In this document: positions 6,625-16,302 of the stretch, one piece after another
Numbering within the stretch: the stretch's first letter is position 1
Layout of the letters: each line of letters begins with the position of its first letter
Assembly: GCA_016235425.1 (NCBI GenBank)
Contig: JACRLC010000013.1
Span: 1 to 49,588, forward strand
Length of the DNA stretch: 49,588 nucleotides
Direction of reading: 5' to 3'
DNA from: Chloroflexota bacterium
Lineage (GTDB): Bacteria > Chloroflexota > Anaerolineae > Anaerolineales > Villigracilaceae
Notes under the pieces: generated by a model
Database searches by the model: none
Told to the model about the DNA's origin: nothing
Seen by the model: the letters and a program-made list of their open reading frames with translations, nothing else
Translations under genes and position numbers: made by a program

Positions 6625-7283
6625 TGGCGGCGATGGATGATAAGCAACAATCCAGAATCAATTTTTATGGACGCCTCTTCGCCGAGCATTTCATTGCTGA
6701 CGCCGCGCGTTTTGTGCGGGTACAAGGTTTCATTGGACAGAGGCCACTTAAGATTTTCGGTGACCACGCCTGTGGCTTCCCTGCCCCACGGGATCAACGA
6801 CACGATGTCACCGCTTCTTCCCCGGACTTGAACCTGACTCCGGCAAAAGAAGATTTCCTCCACCCCATCATCGAGACGAAGGTTGAAGGTTGAAGGCCTG
6901 CCCCGAGCCACGTCGAAGGGTCGAAGGTCGGCGAGCAGGGAGATATTCGCGAGCGTCTGGTCGAGGCGGCCACCGAGCGCGGCGACAATGATAATTTCAC
7001 GATAGCCAGATTCGATGGCGTATCCCAGCGCGAGTTCAAGATCGGTTTCATTTTTGTCCGCGGGGTATCGGCGCATTTCAACATTTGAATTTCCCAACCT
7101 GAGCAGGACAGATTCCTGCATTGAATCCATGTCACCGATGACGATGTTGGGGACAAGTCCCAGGTTGAGGATGTGCATAGTCCCGCCATCCGCGGCGATG
7201 AGGAAATCATCCGGGCGGAGAAGGGCACGGGCAGATTCGGGGTTGGGCAGTTCGCCGTTGGCGAAGATAATGGCGCGAGACAT
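6618..7283 (-). CDS. thiN: Thiamine pyrophosphokinase
   Basis: A 221-aa enzyme that transfers pyrophosphate from ATP to thiamine, making TPP. The family motifs are clear: ANGELP near residue 8, the LIAADGGTMHIL segment at about 30-41, IGDMDS at about 51-56, DKNETDLELAL at about 75-85, and GGRLDQTLANI at about 101-111, which bind thiamine, magnesium and ATP. The ATG at 7283 agrees with the usual MSRAIIFANG start; an in-frame ATG at 7298 exists. It is the first gene after the TPP riboswitch. Its last codons run into the heptad array, whose sequence provides the stop, so the extreme C terminus is probably recent. Confidence 0.9.
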   Translation of the reverse strand: MSRAIIFANGELPNPESARALLRPDDFLIAADGGTMHILNLGLVPNIVIGDMDSMQESVLLRLGNSNVEMRRYPADKNETDLELALGYAIESGYREIIIVAALGGRLDQTLANISLLADLRPFDVARGRPSTFNLRLDDGVEEIFFCRSQVQVRGRSGDIVSLIPWGREATGVVTENLKWPLSNETLYPHKTRGVSNEMLGEEASIKIDSGLLLIIHRRQS

Positions 7284-7285
7284 AG

Positions 7286-7330
7286 GTTTGACCCTCATCC
7301 CCGGCCCCTCTCCCTTGAAGGGAGATGGGA
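7286..7330. repeat. Short GC-rich repeat in the thiN leader
   Basis: CCCTCATCCCCGGCCCCTCTCCC followed by an AGGGAGATGGG arm can form a CTCCCTT/AAGGGAG hairpin. The style is typical of dispersed repeats in many bacteria. It lies between the riboswitch terminator and the thiN start. Confidence 0.4.
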
Positions 7331-7343
7331 AATACAGGGAATG

Positions 7344-7368
7344 AAAAATCCTCCGGGAGGCGGAGGAT
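7344..7368 (-). terminator. Expression-platform terminator of the TPP riboswitch
   Basis: On the minus strand ATCCTCCG (7368-7361), loop CCTCC and CGGAGGAT (7355-7348) form an 8-bp stem followed directly by five T residues (7348-7344). It sits between the aptamer and thiN, as expected for ligand-dependent premature termination. Confidence 0.8.
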
Positions 7369-7385
7369 GGTTTGATTGAAAATAT

Positions 7386-7472
7386 GTTCCCTCCGCTGGC
7401 ATTAACCAGATCAGGTATTGCGGGTCGAGCGGTTACGCTCCTCTCAGCCTGTTTAACAGGCTCCCCGTTCAG
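7386..7472 (-). promoter_or_regulatory. TPP riboswitch (THI element)
   Basis: The minus strand shows the conserved aptamer parts in order: ACGGGGAGCC, GGCTGAGAGG, GACCC, ACCTGATCTGGTTAATGCC and CAGCGGAGGGAA. These are the hallmarks of the thiamine pyrophosphate riboswitch. A short GC stem (GAGCGTAACCGCTC) occupies the variable P3 arm. It controls the thiN-thiB-thiP-thiQ-DUF402 operon and is followed by an intrinsic terminator. Confidence 0.97.
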
Positions 7473-7484
7473 TTGTTACGTTGA

Positions 7485-7512
7485 AATATACTCTAATTCA
7501 ACAAGCTGTCAA
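7485..7512 (-). promoter_or_regulatory. Promoter of the thiamine operon
   Basis: On the minus strand TTGACA (7512-7507), a 16-nt spacer and TATATT (7490-7485) lie directly before the TPP aptamer. The predicted start is near 7478, a few bases before the first riboswitch helix. Confidence 0.8.
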
Positions 7513-7535
7513 TGCAAATATTTGTTGTATTGCAT

Positions 7536-7616
7536 GTCGTTGCGAGGGCGCTTGTTGCCCGCAGCAATCCCCAGTTAAGCCGAGGAGACTGCTTCGCAAC
7601 GCGCGCTCGCAGTGAC
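7536..7616. repeat. GTCRTTGCGAG dispersed palindrome, copy 1
   Basis: The ends GTCGTTGCGAG and CTCGCAGTGAC are inverted, with AGCAATCC and GACTGCTTCG inner segments. The same design occurs at 43588-43651. Its right edge is 5 nt beyond the last stop of the long minus-strand operon, so it may act as that operon's transcript end. Confidence 0.7.
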
Positions 7617-7621
7617 ATTTT

Positions 7622-8407
7622 CTAGCGCACCCTTCGTTTCCATTCTTCCTTCAACTGCAATTCACGCGGGCTGAGGCCGGAATCGAGTGCGAGGAAATCG
7701 GTGAGCAGGCGGTTGAATTTGAGGGAGTCATCGAGCATGGGGAAGTGACCTGTCCCATCGAGGTTGATCTGGTGCATGTGCTGGGGCAGGATGTCGCTTT
7801 CCTGGGGCGGGATGGTCAATGACGGGTCGTTGAGGCCGTAAACAAACAGGCATGGCACGCCCAAATTGCGGACTTCGCTGAACAAGTTGTTCGCCTGGAG
7901 TCCGGCCATTGAAGCGGAGACAGCCTGGGGGTCCGCTTTGGAGGCGTCAGCGAGGGCGGAGGTTGTTTCGGGGGCGCGAGTCCCCAGCCAGTCCACAAGC
8001 TCGCTGAGGGACGCGGTCCTCATGCGCGCGTTGACGGCGTCGTAGTTGAGCGGGCAGTTGATTGCCATGATGCGGTCCACGCTGGTGGGCCATTGCTTGA
8101 TGAAGGAGAAACCCACGAGCGCGCCGAGGTCATGACCCACGATGGCAACTTTGCCGATACCCATTTCCACGAGGAAGCGGTTGACAAGGTCGGCTTGTTT
8201 TTCGAGGGAATAATGCGAGGGATCGCGGGAGGTATCGCCGAAGCCGAAGAGGTCGAGCGCGTAGGCGCGGAAGGAGGTGGATGCGACCTGCATGGCGTTG
8301 ATCCAGTAACGCCACGAGCCGACCCAGCCGTGCAGGAAGACGATGGGACGTCCGCGCCCCAGGGCCTCGTAATGCACTATGGAACCGTCAAGAATAATCG
8401 CGCTCAT
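7622..8407 (-). CDS. Alpha/beta hydrolase with an aspartate nucleophile position
   Basis: A 261-aa alpha/beta-hydrolase: oxyanion segment FLHGWVGSWRYW at about 23-34, nucleophile elbow VGHDLGAL at about 95-102, acid in YGLNDPS and histidine in GTGHFPML. The elbow carries Asp where the paralogue at 20282-21076 has Ser, the arrangement of haloalkane dehalogenases and epoxide hydrolases. Substrate is unknown. The two hydrolases share the HGW-x-GSW segment, so they look like diverged duplicates in one operon. It is the last gene of the long run, 65 nt after the receiver gene, and that gap holds a short repeat. No strong Shine-Dalgarno was seen. Confidence 0.8.
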   Translation of the reverse strand: MSAIILDGSIVHYEALGRGRPIVFLHGWVGSWRYWINAMQVASTSFRAYALDLFGFGDTSRDPSHYSLEKQADLVNRFLVEMGIGKVAIVGHDLGALVGFSFIKQWPTSVDRIMAINCPLNYDAVNARMRTASLSELVDWLGTRAPETTSALADASKADPQAVSASMAGLQANNLFSEVRNLGVPCLFVYGLNDPSLTIPPQESDILPQHMHQINLDGTGHFPMLDDSLKFNRLLTDFLALDSGLSPRELQLKEEWKRRVR

Positions 8408-8472
8408 TGTTTTGCATCATCGCCCTTCGGCAAGCTCAGGATGCGCTCGGCGTCCGCTCGGGCGTATTATTT

Positions 8473-8847
8473 TCACTTTCCAAATTTTGCCAGGATGGCT
8501 TTGACACGATCGGTCAATTGATCGGGGGCAAAGGGTTTGAGCAGGTATTCCTCCGCGCCCACTTCGAGGCCGGTGGCAATCTCCGAATCCTGTCCCTTGG
8601 CAGAGAGGAAGACAACGGGAATATCCTTCAGCGTCGCGTTGGCTTTCAATAGCCGGCAGGCATCGTAGCCGGTCATGCGCGGCATACGCACATCCATGAG
8701 AATGAGATCGGGGACGATCTGGGACGCCATCTGCACCGCTTCCTCCCCGTTGGAGGCGGCGTTAACTTCATACCCCGCAAAACGCAGTGTAAATGCGACC
8801 AGTTCGCGGATATCGGGTTCGTCTTCTGCAATCAGGATTCTCGCCAT
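8473..8847 (-). CDS. Single-domain response regulator receiver
   Basis: A 124-aa stand-alone CheY-like receiver: acidic pair ED at 8-10, phospho-acceptor Asp in LILMDVRMP near residue 52, Thr/Ser switch in VFLSAKGQ and Lys in YLLKPF near 103. There is no output domain, so it probably acts through protein contacts or as an intermediate in a phosphorelay. GAGG precedes the ATG. It starts 10 nt after the stop of the giant GAF kinase, which is its likely partner. Confidence 0.9.
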   Translation of the reverse strand: MARILIAEDEPDIRELVAFTLRFAGYEVNAASNGEEAVQMASQIVPDLILMDVRMPRMTGYDACRLLKANATLKDIPVVFLSAKGQDSEIATGLEVGAEEYLLKPFAPDQLTDRVKAILAKFGK

Positions 8848-8857
8848 TCAAACCTCA

Positions 8858-11800
8858 TCATTTATGGACGGGCAATGTGAACGAGAAGGTGCTTCCTTCT
8901 CCGGGTATGCCCGTGCTTTTCATCCAAATATGTCCATTGTGCATTTCAACCAACTGCCGCACAATCGGCAGGCCAAGGCCGGTTCCCGGCGTGGAGATCA
9001 CCAGCGGATGCTCGCCGCGGAAGAAACGCTCGAATATGCGGTCCTGGTCATCGGGTGCAATGCCCACACCGTTATCCTGCACGTCCACCTGCACTGCGCT
9101 CCCGTTCACAGCGTGGATGCAAACGCGAATGGTGCCGTTGTTGGGTGTGTAGTTATAGGCATTATCCACCAGGTTACCGATGATCTGGCGCACACGCTCG
9201 GTATCGCCATGCACAGGCGGAATATGTTTCGGAGCATCCAAAGATAAAGCCATCGGCTTGTTCTCTTCCTGTGAGCGGCGCAGGACTTCAGCGATCACAT
9301 CCTCGGCCACCTCGCGCAGATCCACGGGCTGGTGATTGAGCACCACACGCCCGGACTCGATGCGGGAAATATCGAGCAGGTCGTTCACCAGGATATTCAA
9401 ACGCTCGATGTTGTTGCCGACGATATCGAGGAAGTGCACCTGGTTTTCGTTCAATGCGCCCGCCGCGCCCATCTTCAAAATATCAACGTAGCCTTTGATG
9501 GCGGTCATGGGCGTGCGGAGTTCGTGACTCACCGTAGCCACGAATTCGGATTTCAAACGATCCACCTCGACCTCGTGCGTGATGTCGCGGAAGATGGAAA
9601 CCGTGCCGAGGAAGTCTTTCTGAAAAATCACCGGCGCAAGGTGCACCAGGGCAATGCGTCCATTTTCAAGCTCCAATTGTTCGGCGTACGAATCGCCCAG
9701 GTGATAAGACGAGGCGTTATCAGACCAGTTGCGGATGGTTTCCATCCACGTGGTCCCGGCCTTGCCGAAGAACCCGCCGAACACATCCAGGGAGCTTCCC
9801 AGAACCTGTGACGTATCCAGCGCCATGATGCGTTCGGTGGATGAGTTTACGAAGGTAATGCGATTGTCAGAACCGGTGACCAGCACCCCGTCCGCGACGG
9901 CTTCGAGGATGGCTTGCGAGCGGCTGGCATCCTCCTGCTCTTTTCGAAGCATCACGCCGAGACGTTCGGCCTGGTCGCGGATCAATTCATAGAGGTGGGC
10001 ATTATTGATCGCGACAGCAACCTGGCTGGCAATGGCTTTCACCAGGTTGAGCATTTCCGCGCTGAAGAATTTGACGGCACGATGGAAAACCATCAACACA
10101 CCGATCACATCCTCACCGACCACCATGGGCACCACGATGGCGCTTCGATGATCCGGTCCGCTGGATTTGGCGCGCACCCAATGCGAATCGACATGCAGGT
10201 CATTGATCAGTGCGGCTTCGCGGGTTTGCACCACCCAGCCGGCGAGTCCCTCACCCACTTTCAGGGTAAAGCCCTGACCACTGCTACCATCCGCCCGTTC
10301 GGACAGATAACCGTAACCGGCGCGATAGTGCAAAAGGTTATCGTCCGCGTGGAGGAGCATGATGGTTCCCTGTTCCGCGCCGATGGCCTCATTGAGCAGG
10401 GACAGCGTGCGATTCAAGGCGCGGTCCAGGTCGAGGCTGGATGACACTTCGGTGAGGATGCGGAGGAGCGTTTCGGTGTTTTGCTGTTCGCGTTGCAATT
10501 GGGCCGTGCGTTCGATCACGCGCTGCTCAAATTCCTGCGCCAGCCGCTGGGTCTCTGCAAAGAGGCGTCCATTTTGAATGGCGACAACTGCCTGGTTTGC
10601 CAGCGTGCCGAGGAGCTGCAGGTTATCCTCCGTGTAAACATTCGGCTGGTAATTCTGGACCGAGAGCATACCGACCGATTTTCCAGCCAGCATCAACGGG
10701 ACGGCCAGGATGGATTCAGGCTGGTCGCCTTCGCCCACGGTGATCGTGCCAAGCGCTTCCGCTTCCTGGATCGAACGCAGGAACAGAGGCGTTCCTGTCG
10801 TGATCACGCGGGTGGTCAGGCCGCTGCCAAAAGGCGCGCGCTGGCTGGGATATCGATGGCCGCGATCCACGAGGTAAACGGCTTCGATCTCGTTTTCCTC
10901 CTCGTGATACAGGCTGATCGCCAGCGCGTCCACGGGCATGAGCCTTTCCGCGGACTTGTGAATGGAGGCATAGATCTCTTCTGTGTTCAGGCTTGCGCCG
11001 ATCTGTGCGCTCGACTGGTTGAGTACGGCGAGACGTTCCGCCGTCCGCAAAGTGGATTCATACAAGCGCGCATTTTCAAGGGCAATGGCGGCCTGGTTGG
11101 CAATGGTGCGCGCGAGTTCAATTTCATTCAGGGCAAAGCGTCCCGTTCCAGTCTCATGGGCAAAAACCAGTGCGCGCAGTTTGTTGCCGCTGGCAAGAGG
11201 CAGGATCAATAAGGCCGTGGTTGAATCACCCACCATTTCAGCGAGGGTGGAAAGGTCCGGCTCACTGCGGGCGTCGTCCGTGTTGAATACACCCAGCGAT
11301 TCTTTGAGGCGGCTGAAGATCGGGGAATCGGGCAGGGTCCTGGGTAATTTGTAGCGAACCTTCGGCGTGGACAAAGCCCAAATGGCCTGACCCCGCTCAA
11401 AGGTCACGACCGAGATGCGGGGGACGGCTAAAGCCTTCAGCAGTTCCTCCGCTGTCAAATGCAGGATTTGGTCGGCATCCAGCAAGCCGCTCAAAGATGA
11501 TGAGAAACGATTGAGCAGGGCAAGGCGTTGTGAACGTTGATCCAATTCGCTGGCGCGGTTCAAGCTGTCTTCGTAAAGGCGGGCATTTTCCAGCGAGACC
11601 GCAAACTGGCTGGCAAACGTGAGCGCGACCTGCATCTGTTCGCGTGAATAGAAATGCGCCTGCCATTTCTCCAGAGCCGCCACACCCGCCAGTTCGCCCT
11701 TCGAGATCAAGGGGATGCCAATCCACGAAAGGTGCGGGGCCTCGACGGGCGGGAAGCGCGGGTCTTCGCGCACGTCACCCACTGAAATGGCTTGACCGGT

Positions 11801-14800
11801 TTGCGCCATTTCCTTGAAGAGGGCGCTGTCTGAAACGGCAATCGTCAAGCCGAGAAGCTGTTCGCTATCTGTGAAACCGCGCGCCGCGGCAACGGCGAGG
11901 CGGTCTTTCTCGCGAAGCCAGAGCGTGGCCGTGTCGTAAGGGATGATGGCGGTCAACTGATCGAGGAGCGAACCAACCAATTGGTCACTCCGCAGGCTCG
12001 AGGTCAGGGATGCGGCGGCGTCGTTGAGGGCTTGCAGTTGTCCGGCGCGTTCCTGCGTCGTCTGCACCAGGCGTACGTTTTCAAGCGATAGCGCAACCTG
12101 TTGGGTCAGGGAAAGCAGCAGGGCTTCATCCTCGGCAGTGAAGGCCGCGGGTGTGTTGAAGTTGACCAGTTCAAGCAGGCCCAGACTTTGATCGCCCGCG
12201 AGGATCGGAACAAACAGGGATGAGACGGGGAGGCGTCCACCCGTGGCCTGGCGATAGATCGCAAGGTTATCCTTGCCCAGGTTGTAATCGCGCGCGAAGT
12301 TGACCTCGTCCACGCGGCGCGCGGTTTTTTTGGCAAAGGCAATGCCGGGCAGGGATTCACCGGCATGGTAATTGATGAACAACATGCTCTTGCTATCGGC
12401 ATAACCGGAGACGACGCGCGGCGCAAGCGTTTCGGTCTGCGGATTCCAGAGCAGGACTGCACCCGCGTGCGCGGCTTGAATGACGCGGCGCGCGCTTTCG
12501 AGCAGGGCATTGATGATCGCATCCGGATCGAGACCCGAGAGCAGGCGGCTGAAATCGAGCAGGAGGTCCACTTCCTGCAAACGCCGCCGGGTTTCATTGA
12601 GCAGGGAGATATTTTGCAGAATGACGGAGGTCTGCCGGGAAATTTGAATGAAGACCTGGCGATCCTCGTCTGTGAGGGAAGACATCGGTTCCGGGCTGAC
12701 AGCCAGCATGGCGGCCACAGGTTTATTTTCAACCGTGACTGGCAGACAGATCATGCCTTTGGCGTGTAGGGCCGTGAGCAGGGGGGCATCGCGCCATTCG
12801 TCATCTTCGTCCACGTTGGCAATGAGCATGGGCTGGCCGGTTTGCAGGCAGGCGCGCAATGGATTACGCTGCCCGAAAAGCGCCTCAACGTTCGTGGAGC
12901 GCGGCAGGCTTCCCAGCACGTGCAGAAGCCGCGGACCCTCCGGTGTATTCTCGGCCACCAATGCAACGGACATCTCCAGCTGGGTCAACGTTTCGCGGCC
13001 AAGCGCCATGAGCGCTGATGAAGCATTCAACTGGCGGCTGACGGATTCGGTAATAGCCAAACCGCCGCGAACGCGTTGGGCGCGGCGATCCAGGTTGTGC
13101 AGGGAAATGGTCTGATCCAAATCCTTGCGAAGGAGAATGGGAAGATCATCCTGCGTGACTTCAAGCAATTTTTGCTGGCGCTGCAAACCCGAAGAGAGTG
13201 AATCGATCCGCTCGCGCAATTCATTGAAACGCACCGAGTTGCTGATCGCCAGCGATGCCTGCGCGGCGAAGACTTCAATCGATTCAATCGTTGCCCTGTC
13301 TGGCCGCAAGCCGTTGGAAGGGTTATCCAGGCTGATCAATCCAAGCGGATTCCCCTCGCCGTCTTCGAGCGGAACGAGGAGAAAATCATCCGGATCCCAG
13401 GCGTTGCGTTTGGAAAGCGCATCCTGTGAGTCAGAACTCACATAGATATAATGCACGTCCGCAGGCAGGACGGGGGTTTGATCCGCCGGGATAAAATAGG
13501 AACGGCTGATCTTGAATTCGGGCCGCATCAATTGCTGCAAGCCTGAGTACGGCTGTTTGCGGGAGATCAACTCGTTCAAGGTTTCCTGGGGGATTCCAAC
13601 CGCAGTGACGCGTCTCAGGAGAGCGTTTTCAACTTCATACAGACTGATCAGCACCACGCGGAACGGGGTCGAATCGCGGACGCCGCGTGCGATCACCTGC
13701 AAGGCCTGTTCCAGCGACTGGTCGGAACCGAGGGTGTAACTCACGTCGGTCAATCGCACGAGCGTCTCTGCGCGGCGGCGCAACAACTCGGCGCGCTGAC
13801 GTTCGCTTTGGTAACGCTGGGCATTGCTCAAAGCGACACTGGCTTGTGCGGCCAACGCCTGGATGATTTCGACAGTATCCTGGGCAAAGAATTCAGGTTC
13901 CCTGGAATGAAGATGAATGATGCCAAGTGTGCGTCCCTGGTACGCGATGGGCATGATCATTGCAGAGCGCACACCCTCATGCGGAGGAAAGATTGTTTCC
14001 TGTGAAAAATCATCAATGATGTGCGTTTCGCCGCTTTGAAGCAGGGAGCGCTCAAAAGAAGACAGTTCACGCGCCCCCAAACAACCGACAGACATAATGA
14101 CGTGCGGATCGGCAGGGTCGCCTTCCGGGTCGATCAGCATGATCGCCGCGCAATCGGAATGAATTGCGCGCAATCCTTCATCATGAAGGACCTGCACGAT
14201 GTGTCTGGTCTCCAGTGTCGCGCCCAACTCGCGGCTGACACGCGCAATGGCGGCCAGTTGGTCCACGCGGTGGCGCAGGGTTTCATCCGTTTGCGCCATC
14301 AGCCCGGCAGATTCAATTGCCGTCGCCAACTGTCCGGCCGCAGTGGAGACCACCTGGATATCGTAACTATTGAAGTGATCGGTTTTATGGCTTCCGAGCA
14401 TCAATTCGCCGATACTGCGTTCACGCGTAATGAGCGGGACAACGATGGCGGATTCGACCTGCAAGGCCGCCGTGATCGAACGATACGCCGAGAGCACGCG
14501 CCGATCCACGCTCAAGCGCCCGGACATGAACGGGCGCTGGCTCCCCGAAACTGTAAGATGGAATTCGGGATCATTGACATAAATCGGCGCAAATGATTTC
14601 GCGGTCTCCTCCGAAAAACCATAAAGGGATTCACGATGAGGGCGCAGTTCGCCGCGTTCTTCATCCATCTGGAAGATCCCACCAACATCCGCCTGGAACA
14701 GATGCGCCAATTCCTGCACAGTAAATTTCAGCTTCTCATCGAGAGTACCGGAGGAAGTCGAAAGACTGGCAATGCGGCGCAGGGCTTCTGCACGCTGGAC

Positions 14801-16285
14801 ACGCGCCCGCGCCTGTTGGACCAGCAGTACATTTTCGATGATTGCCGCGGCCTGATTGGCAACGATATTCATCAGGCGCAATTCTTCCGTTGAAAAAGAA
14901 GCCGGGCCGCGGTGATGATGGGCCACCTGCAAATATCCCAGCATCCGGCCAGTGGAAAGAAGCGGAATAAGGGCCGAATCACGCAGGCTGGCCGCCAGTG
15001 CAATATCCGCCAGGCCAAGCGAACGCCAGTTCTCATCTCCCATTGCGTTCAGGGTCAACACCGGGTGTTGGCCGGTCAACACGCGCTCGGCAGGGCTATC
15101 CGCTGGGATCGATACGCGATAAATTTGCACGAAATGCGGCGGCAATCCGCGGAAAGGAACCTGTCCTTCGAGCGTGCGTTTTTCTTCATCGTAAAGCAGA
15201 AAGCCGATCACATCCGCATCAAAGAGGGGCGCGATGCTTTCAACCAATCGCGTGAACAGATCGCGCGGATCGTGGATCGCGCCAAATGATTGATTCAGGT
15301 TGGCCAGCCCCGCCAGTTCCGAAACACGATGCTGTTCGTCTTCATATAACTTTGAGTTACGGATCGCAACCGCCGCCTGGCCGGCCACGAGCTGCAAAAG
15401 ATCGAGATCATGCTGACCAAAGACCCCGCCTCCGGTCTGACCTGCTTCCAGGGTCCCGACTAATTCGCCGCCAGCCAGCAATGGCAGACCCAGGTACGAC
15501 TGAATGCTGGATAACTCGCCGCTCGCGGAAAGTTCAGGTTGTGTGCGCGCGTCTGCAAGCATCACGGCTTCGCGCCGCGCGATCAATCCGGTAGTCAACC
15601 CTCCAAATTGAGATTGGGAGGCCCGCGCCACGCGTTCCCCGGTGATTACATCCTGAAAGCGGTACGGGATCAACACCTGTTCATCGGAATTCCACAGCTT
15701 CAACTCCAGCACATCCGAAGGCACGAGGCGATTGACGTTCTCAAGGATGGATTGTATGGTCGTTGACAGATCCAGGCTGGTGGCAATTTCCTGCCCAAAT
15801 TCAGTGACCACTTTCAATATCCTTCCCGATGCCTCATACCCGGGTTCAGACAATGCCGGAGAAAGATCGACACTCCGCAAAGAAACCAGCATGGACGGGA
15901 ACGCACCCGGCACTTGATAGGAAGTAACATCCATCAGCTTCCCGCCGATGGAGATGCGCTTCTGCCCTGGAGAAACGCACAAGTCCAGAAAATCATCCGA
16001 AGGGCGGGCGCGGCGTGCCAGCCGCTCCAGATCAAACGGCTCATTTTCGCGCAGATCAAAATAAGTACGCGCCAGGGAATTAATATGGTCCACCCGTCCC
16101 CCCGGTTGGACATGAATGATTGCATCAACAGAATTGGCCGGTTCCGAGTATTCGAGATGCGCAAGGCTCGCCAGGGCGCTGTCTTTTGAGCGCGGCAATA
16201 TACGGATCATAGCCAGGACCAGTAAAACAAGCACCAGTCCGGCGATCATAAAGCCGATGCCCAGGTTTAGCCCGGCGGTTGACAT
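8858..16285 (-). CDS. Giant membrane-anchored multi-GAF sensor histidine kinase
   Basis: A 2475-aa protein. One membrane span (about residues 8-28) is followed by a PAS-like segment, then about eleven GAF domains in tandem. Each is recognisable by a closing Q-x-A-x-A-x-x-N/S-x-x-L/R-x helix (for example NQAAIALENARLY), with coiled linkers between. A PAS domain (AVADGVLVTGSDN) comes next, then a HisKA domain with His-2254 in SHELRTPMTAIK, and a HATPase with N-box DNAYNYTPN, G1 DNGVGIAP and G2 GTGLGLPIV. It should autophosphorylate in response to small ligands or redox signals and pass phosphate to the neighbouring receivers. The GAF domains differ clearly from one another, so this is an old expansion. 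Ligands cannot be read from the sequence. Confidence 0.92.
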   Translation of the reverse strand: MSTAGLNLGIGFMIAGLVLVLLVLAMIRILPRSKDSALASLAHLEYSEPANSVDAIIHVQPGGRVDHINSLARTYFDLRENEPFDLERLARRARPSDDFLDLCVSPGQKRISIGGKLMDVTSYQVPGAFPSMLVSLRSVDLSPALSEPGYEASGRILKVVTEFGQEIATSLDLSTTIQSILENVNRLVPSDVLELKLWNSDEQVLIPYRFQDVITGERVARASQSQFGGLTTGLIARREAVMLADARTQPELSASGELSSIQSYLGLPLLAGGELVGTLEAGQTGGGVFGQHDLDLLQLVAGQAAVAIRNSKLYEDEQHRVSELAGLANLNQSFGAIHDPRDLFTRLVESIAPLFDADVIGFLLYDEEKRTLEGQVPFRGLPPHFVQIYRVSIPADSPAERVLTGQHPVLTLNAMGDENWRSLGLADIALAASLRDSALIPLLSTGRMLGYLQVAHHHRGPASFSTEELRLMNIVANQAAAIIENVLLVQQARARVQRAEALRRIASLSTSSGTLDEKLKFTVQELAHLFQADVGGIFQMDEERGELRPHRESLYGFSEETAKSFAPIYVNDPEFHLTVSGSQRPFMSGRLSVDRRVLSAYRSITAALQVESAIVVPLITRERSIGELMLGSHKTDHFNSYDIQVVSTAAGQLATAIESAGLMAQTDETLRHRVDQLAAIARVSRELGATLETRHIVQVLHDEGLRAIHSDCAAIMLIDPEGDPADPHVIMSVGCLGARELSSFERSLLQSGETHIIDDFSQETIFPPHEGVRSAMIMPIAYQGRTLGIIHLHSREPEFFAQDTVEIIQALAAQASVALSNAQRYQSERQRAELLRRRAETLVRLTDVSYTLGSDQSLEQALQVIARGVRDSTPFRVVLISLYEVENALLRRVTAVGIPQETLNELISRKQPYSGLQQLMRPEFKISRSYFIPADQTPVLPADVHYIYVSSDSQDALSKRNAWDPDDFLLVPLEDGEGNPLGLISLDNPSNGLRPDRATIESIEVFAAQASLAISNSVRFNELRERIDSLSSGLQRQQKLLEVTQDDLPILLRKDLDQTISLHNLDRRAQRVRGGLAITESVSRQLNASSALMALGRETLTQLEMSVALVAENTPEGPRLLHVLGSLPRSTNVEALFGQRNPLRACLQTGQPMLIANVDEDDEWRDAPLLTALHAKGMICLPVTVENKPVAAMLAVSPEPMSSLTDEDRQVFIQISRQTSVILQNISLLNETRRRLQEVDLLLDFSRLLSGLDPDAIINALLESARRVIQAAHAGAVLLWNPQTETLAPRVVSGYADSKSMLFINYHAGESLPGIAFAKKTARRVDEVNFARDYNLGKDNLAIYRQATGGRLPVSSLFVPILAGDQSLGLLELVNFNTPAAFTAEDEALLLSLTQQVALSLENVRLVQTTQERAGQLQALNDAAASLTSSLRSDQLVGSLLDQLTAIIPYDTATLWLREKDRLAVAAARGFTDSEQLLGLTIAVSDSALFKEMAQTGQAISVGDVREDPRFPPVEAPHLSWIGIPLISKGELAGVAALEKWQAHFYSREQMQVALTFASQFAVSLENARLYEDSLNRASELDQRSQRLALLNRFSSSLSGLLDADQILHLTAEELLKALAVPRISVVTFERGQAIWALSTPKVRYKLPRTLPDSPIFSRLKESLGVFNTDDARSEPDLSTLAEMVGDSTTALLILPLASGNKLRALVFAHETGTGRFALNEIELARTIANQAAIALENARLYESTLRTAERLAVLNQSSAQIGASLNTEEIYASIHKSAERLMPVDALAISLYHEEENEIEAVYLVDRGHRYPSQRAPFGSGLTTRVITTGTPLFLRSIQEAEALGTITVGEGDQPESILAVPLMLAGKSVGMLSVQNYQPNVYTEDNLQLLGTLANQAVVAIQNGRLFAETQRLAQEFEQRVIERTAQLQREQQNTETLLRILTEVSSSLDLDRALNRTLSLLNEAIGAEQGTIMLLHADDNLLHYRAGYGYLSERADGSSGQGFTLKVGEGLAGWVVQTREAALINDLHVDSHWVRAKSSGPDHRSAIVVPMVVGEDVIGVLMVFHRAVKFFSAEMLNLVKAIASQVAVAINNAHLYELIRDQAERLGVMLRKEQEDASRSQAILEAVADGVLVTGSDNRITFVNSSTERIMALDTSQVLGSSLDVFGGFFGKAGTTWMETIRNWSDNASSYHLGDSYAEQLELENGRIALVHLAPVIFQKDFLGTVSIFRDITHEVEVDRLKSEFVATVSHELRTPMTAIKGYVDILKMGAAGALNENQVHFLDIVGNNIERLNILVNDLLDISRIESGRVVLNHQPVDLREVAEDVIAEVLRRSQEENKPMALSLDAPKHIPPVHGDTERVRQIIGNLVDNAYNYTPNNGTIRVCIHAVNGSAVQVDVQDNGVGIAPDDQDRIFERFFRGEHPLVISTPGTGLGLPIVRQLVEMHNGHIWMKSTGIPGEGSTFSFTLPVHK

Positions 16286-16302
16286 GGCAAACGAAACCTT
16301 CT

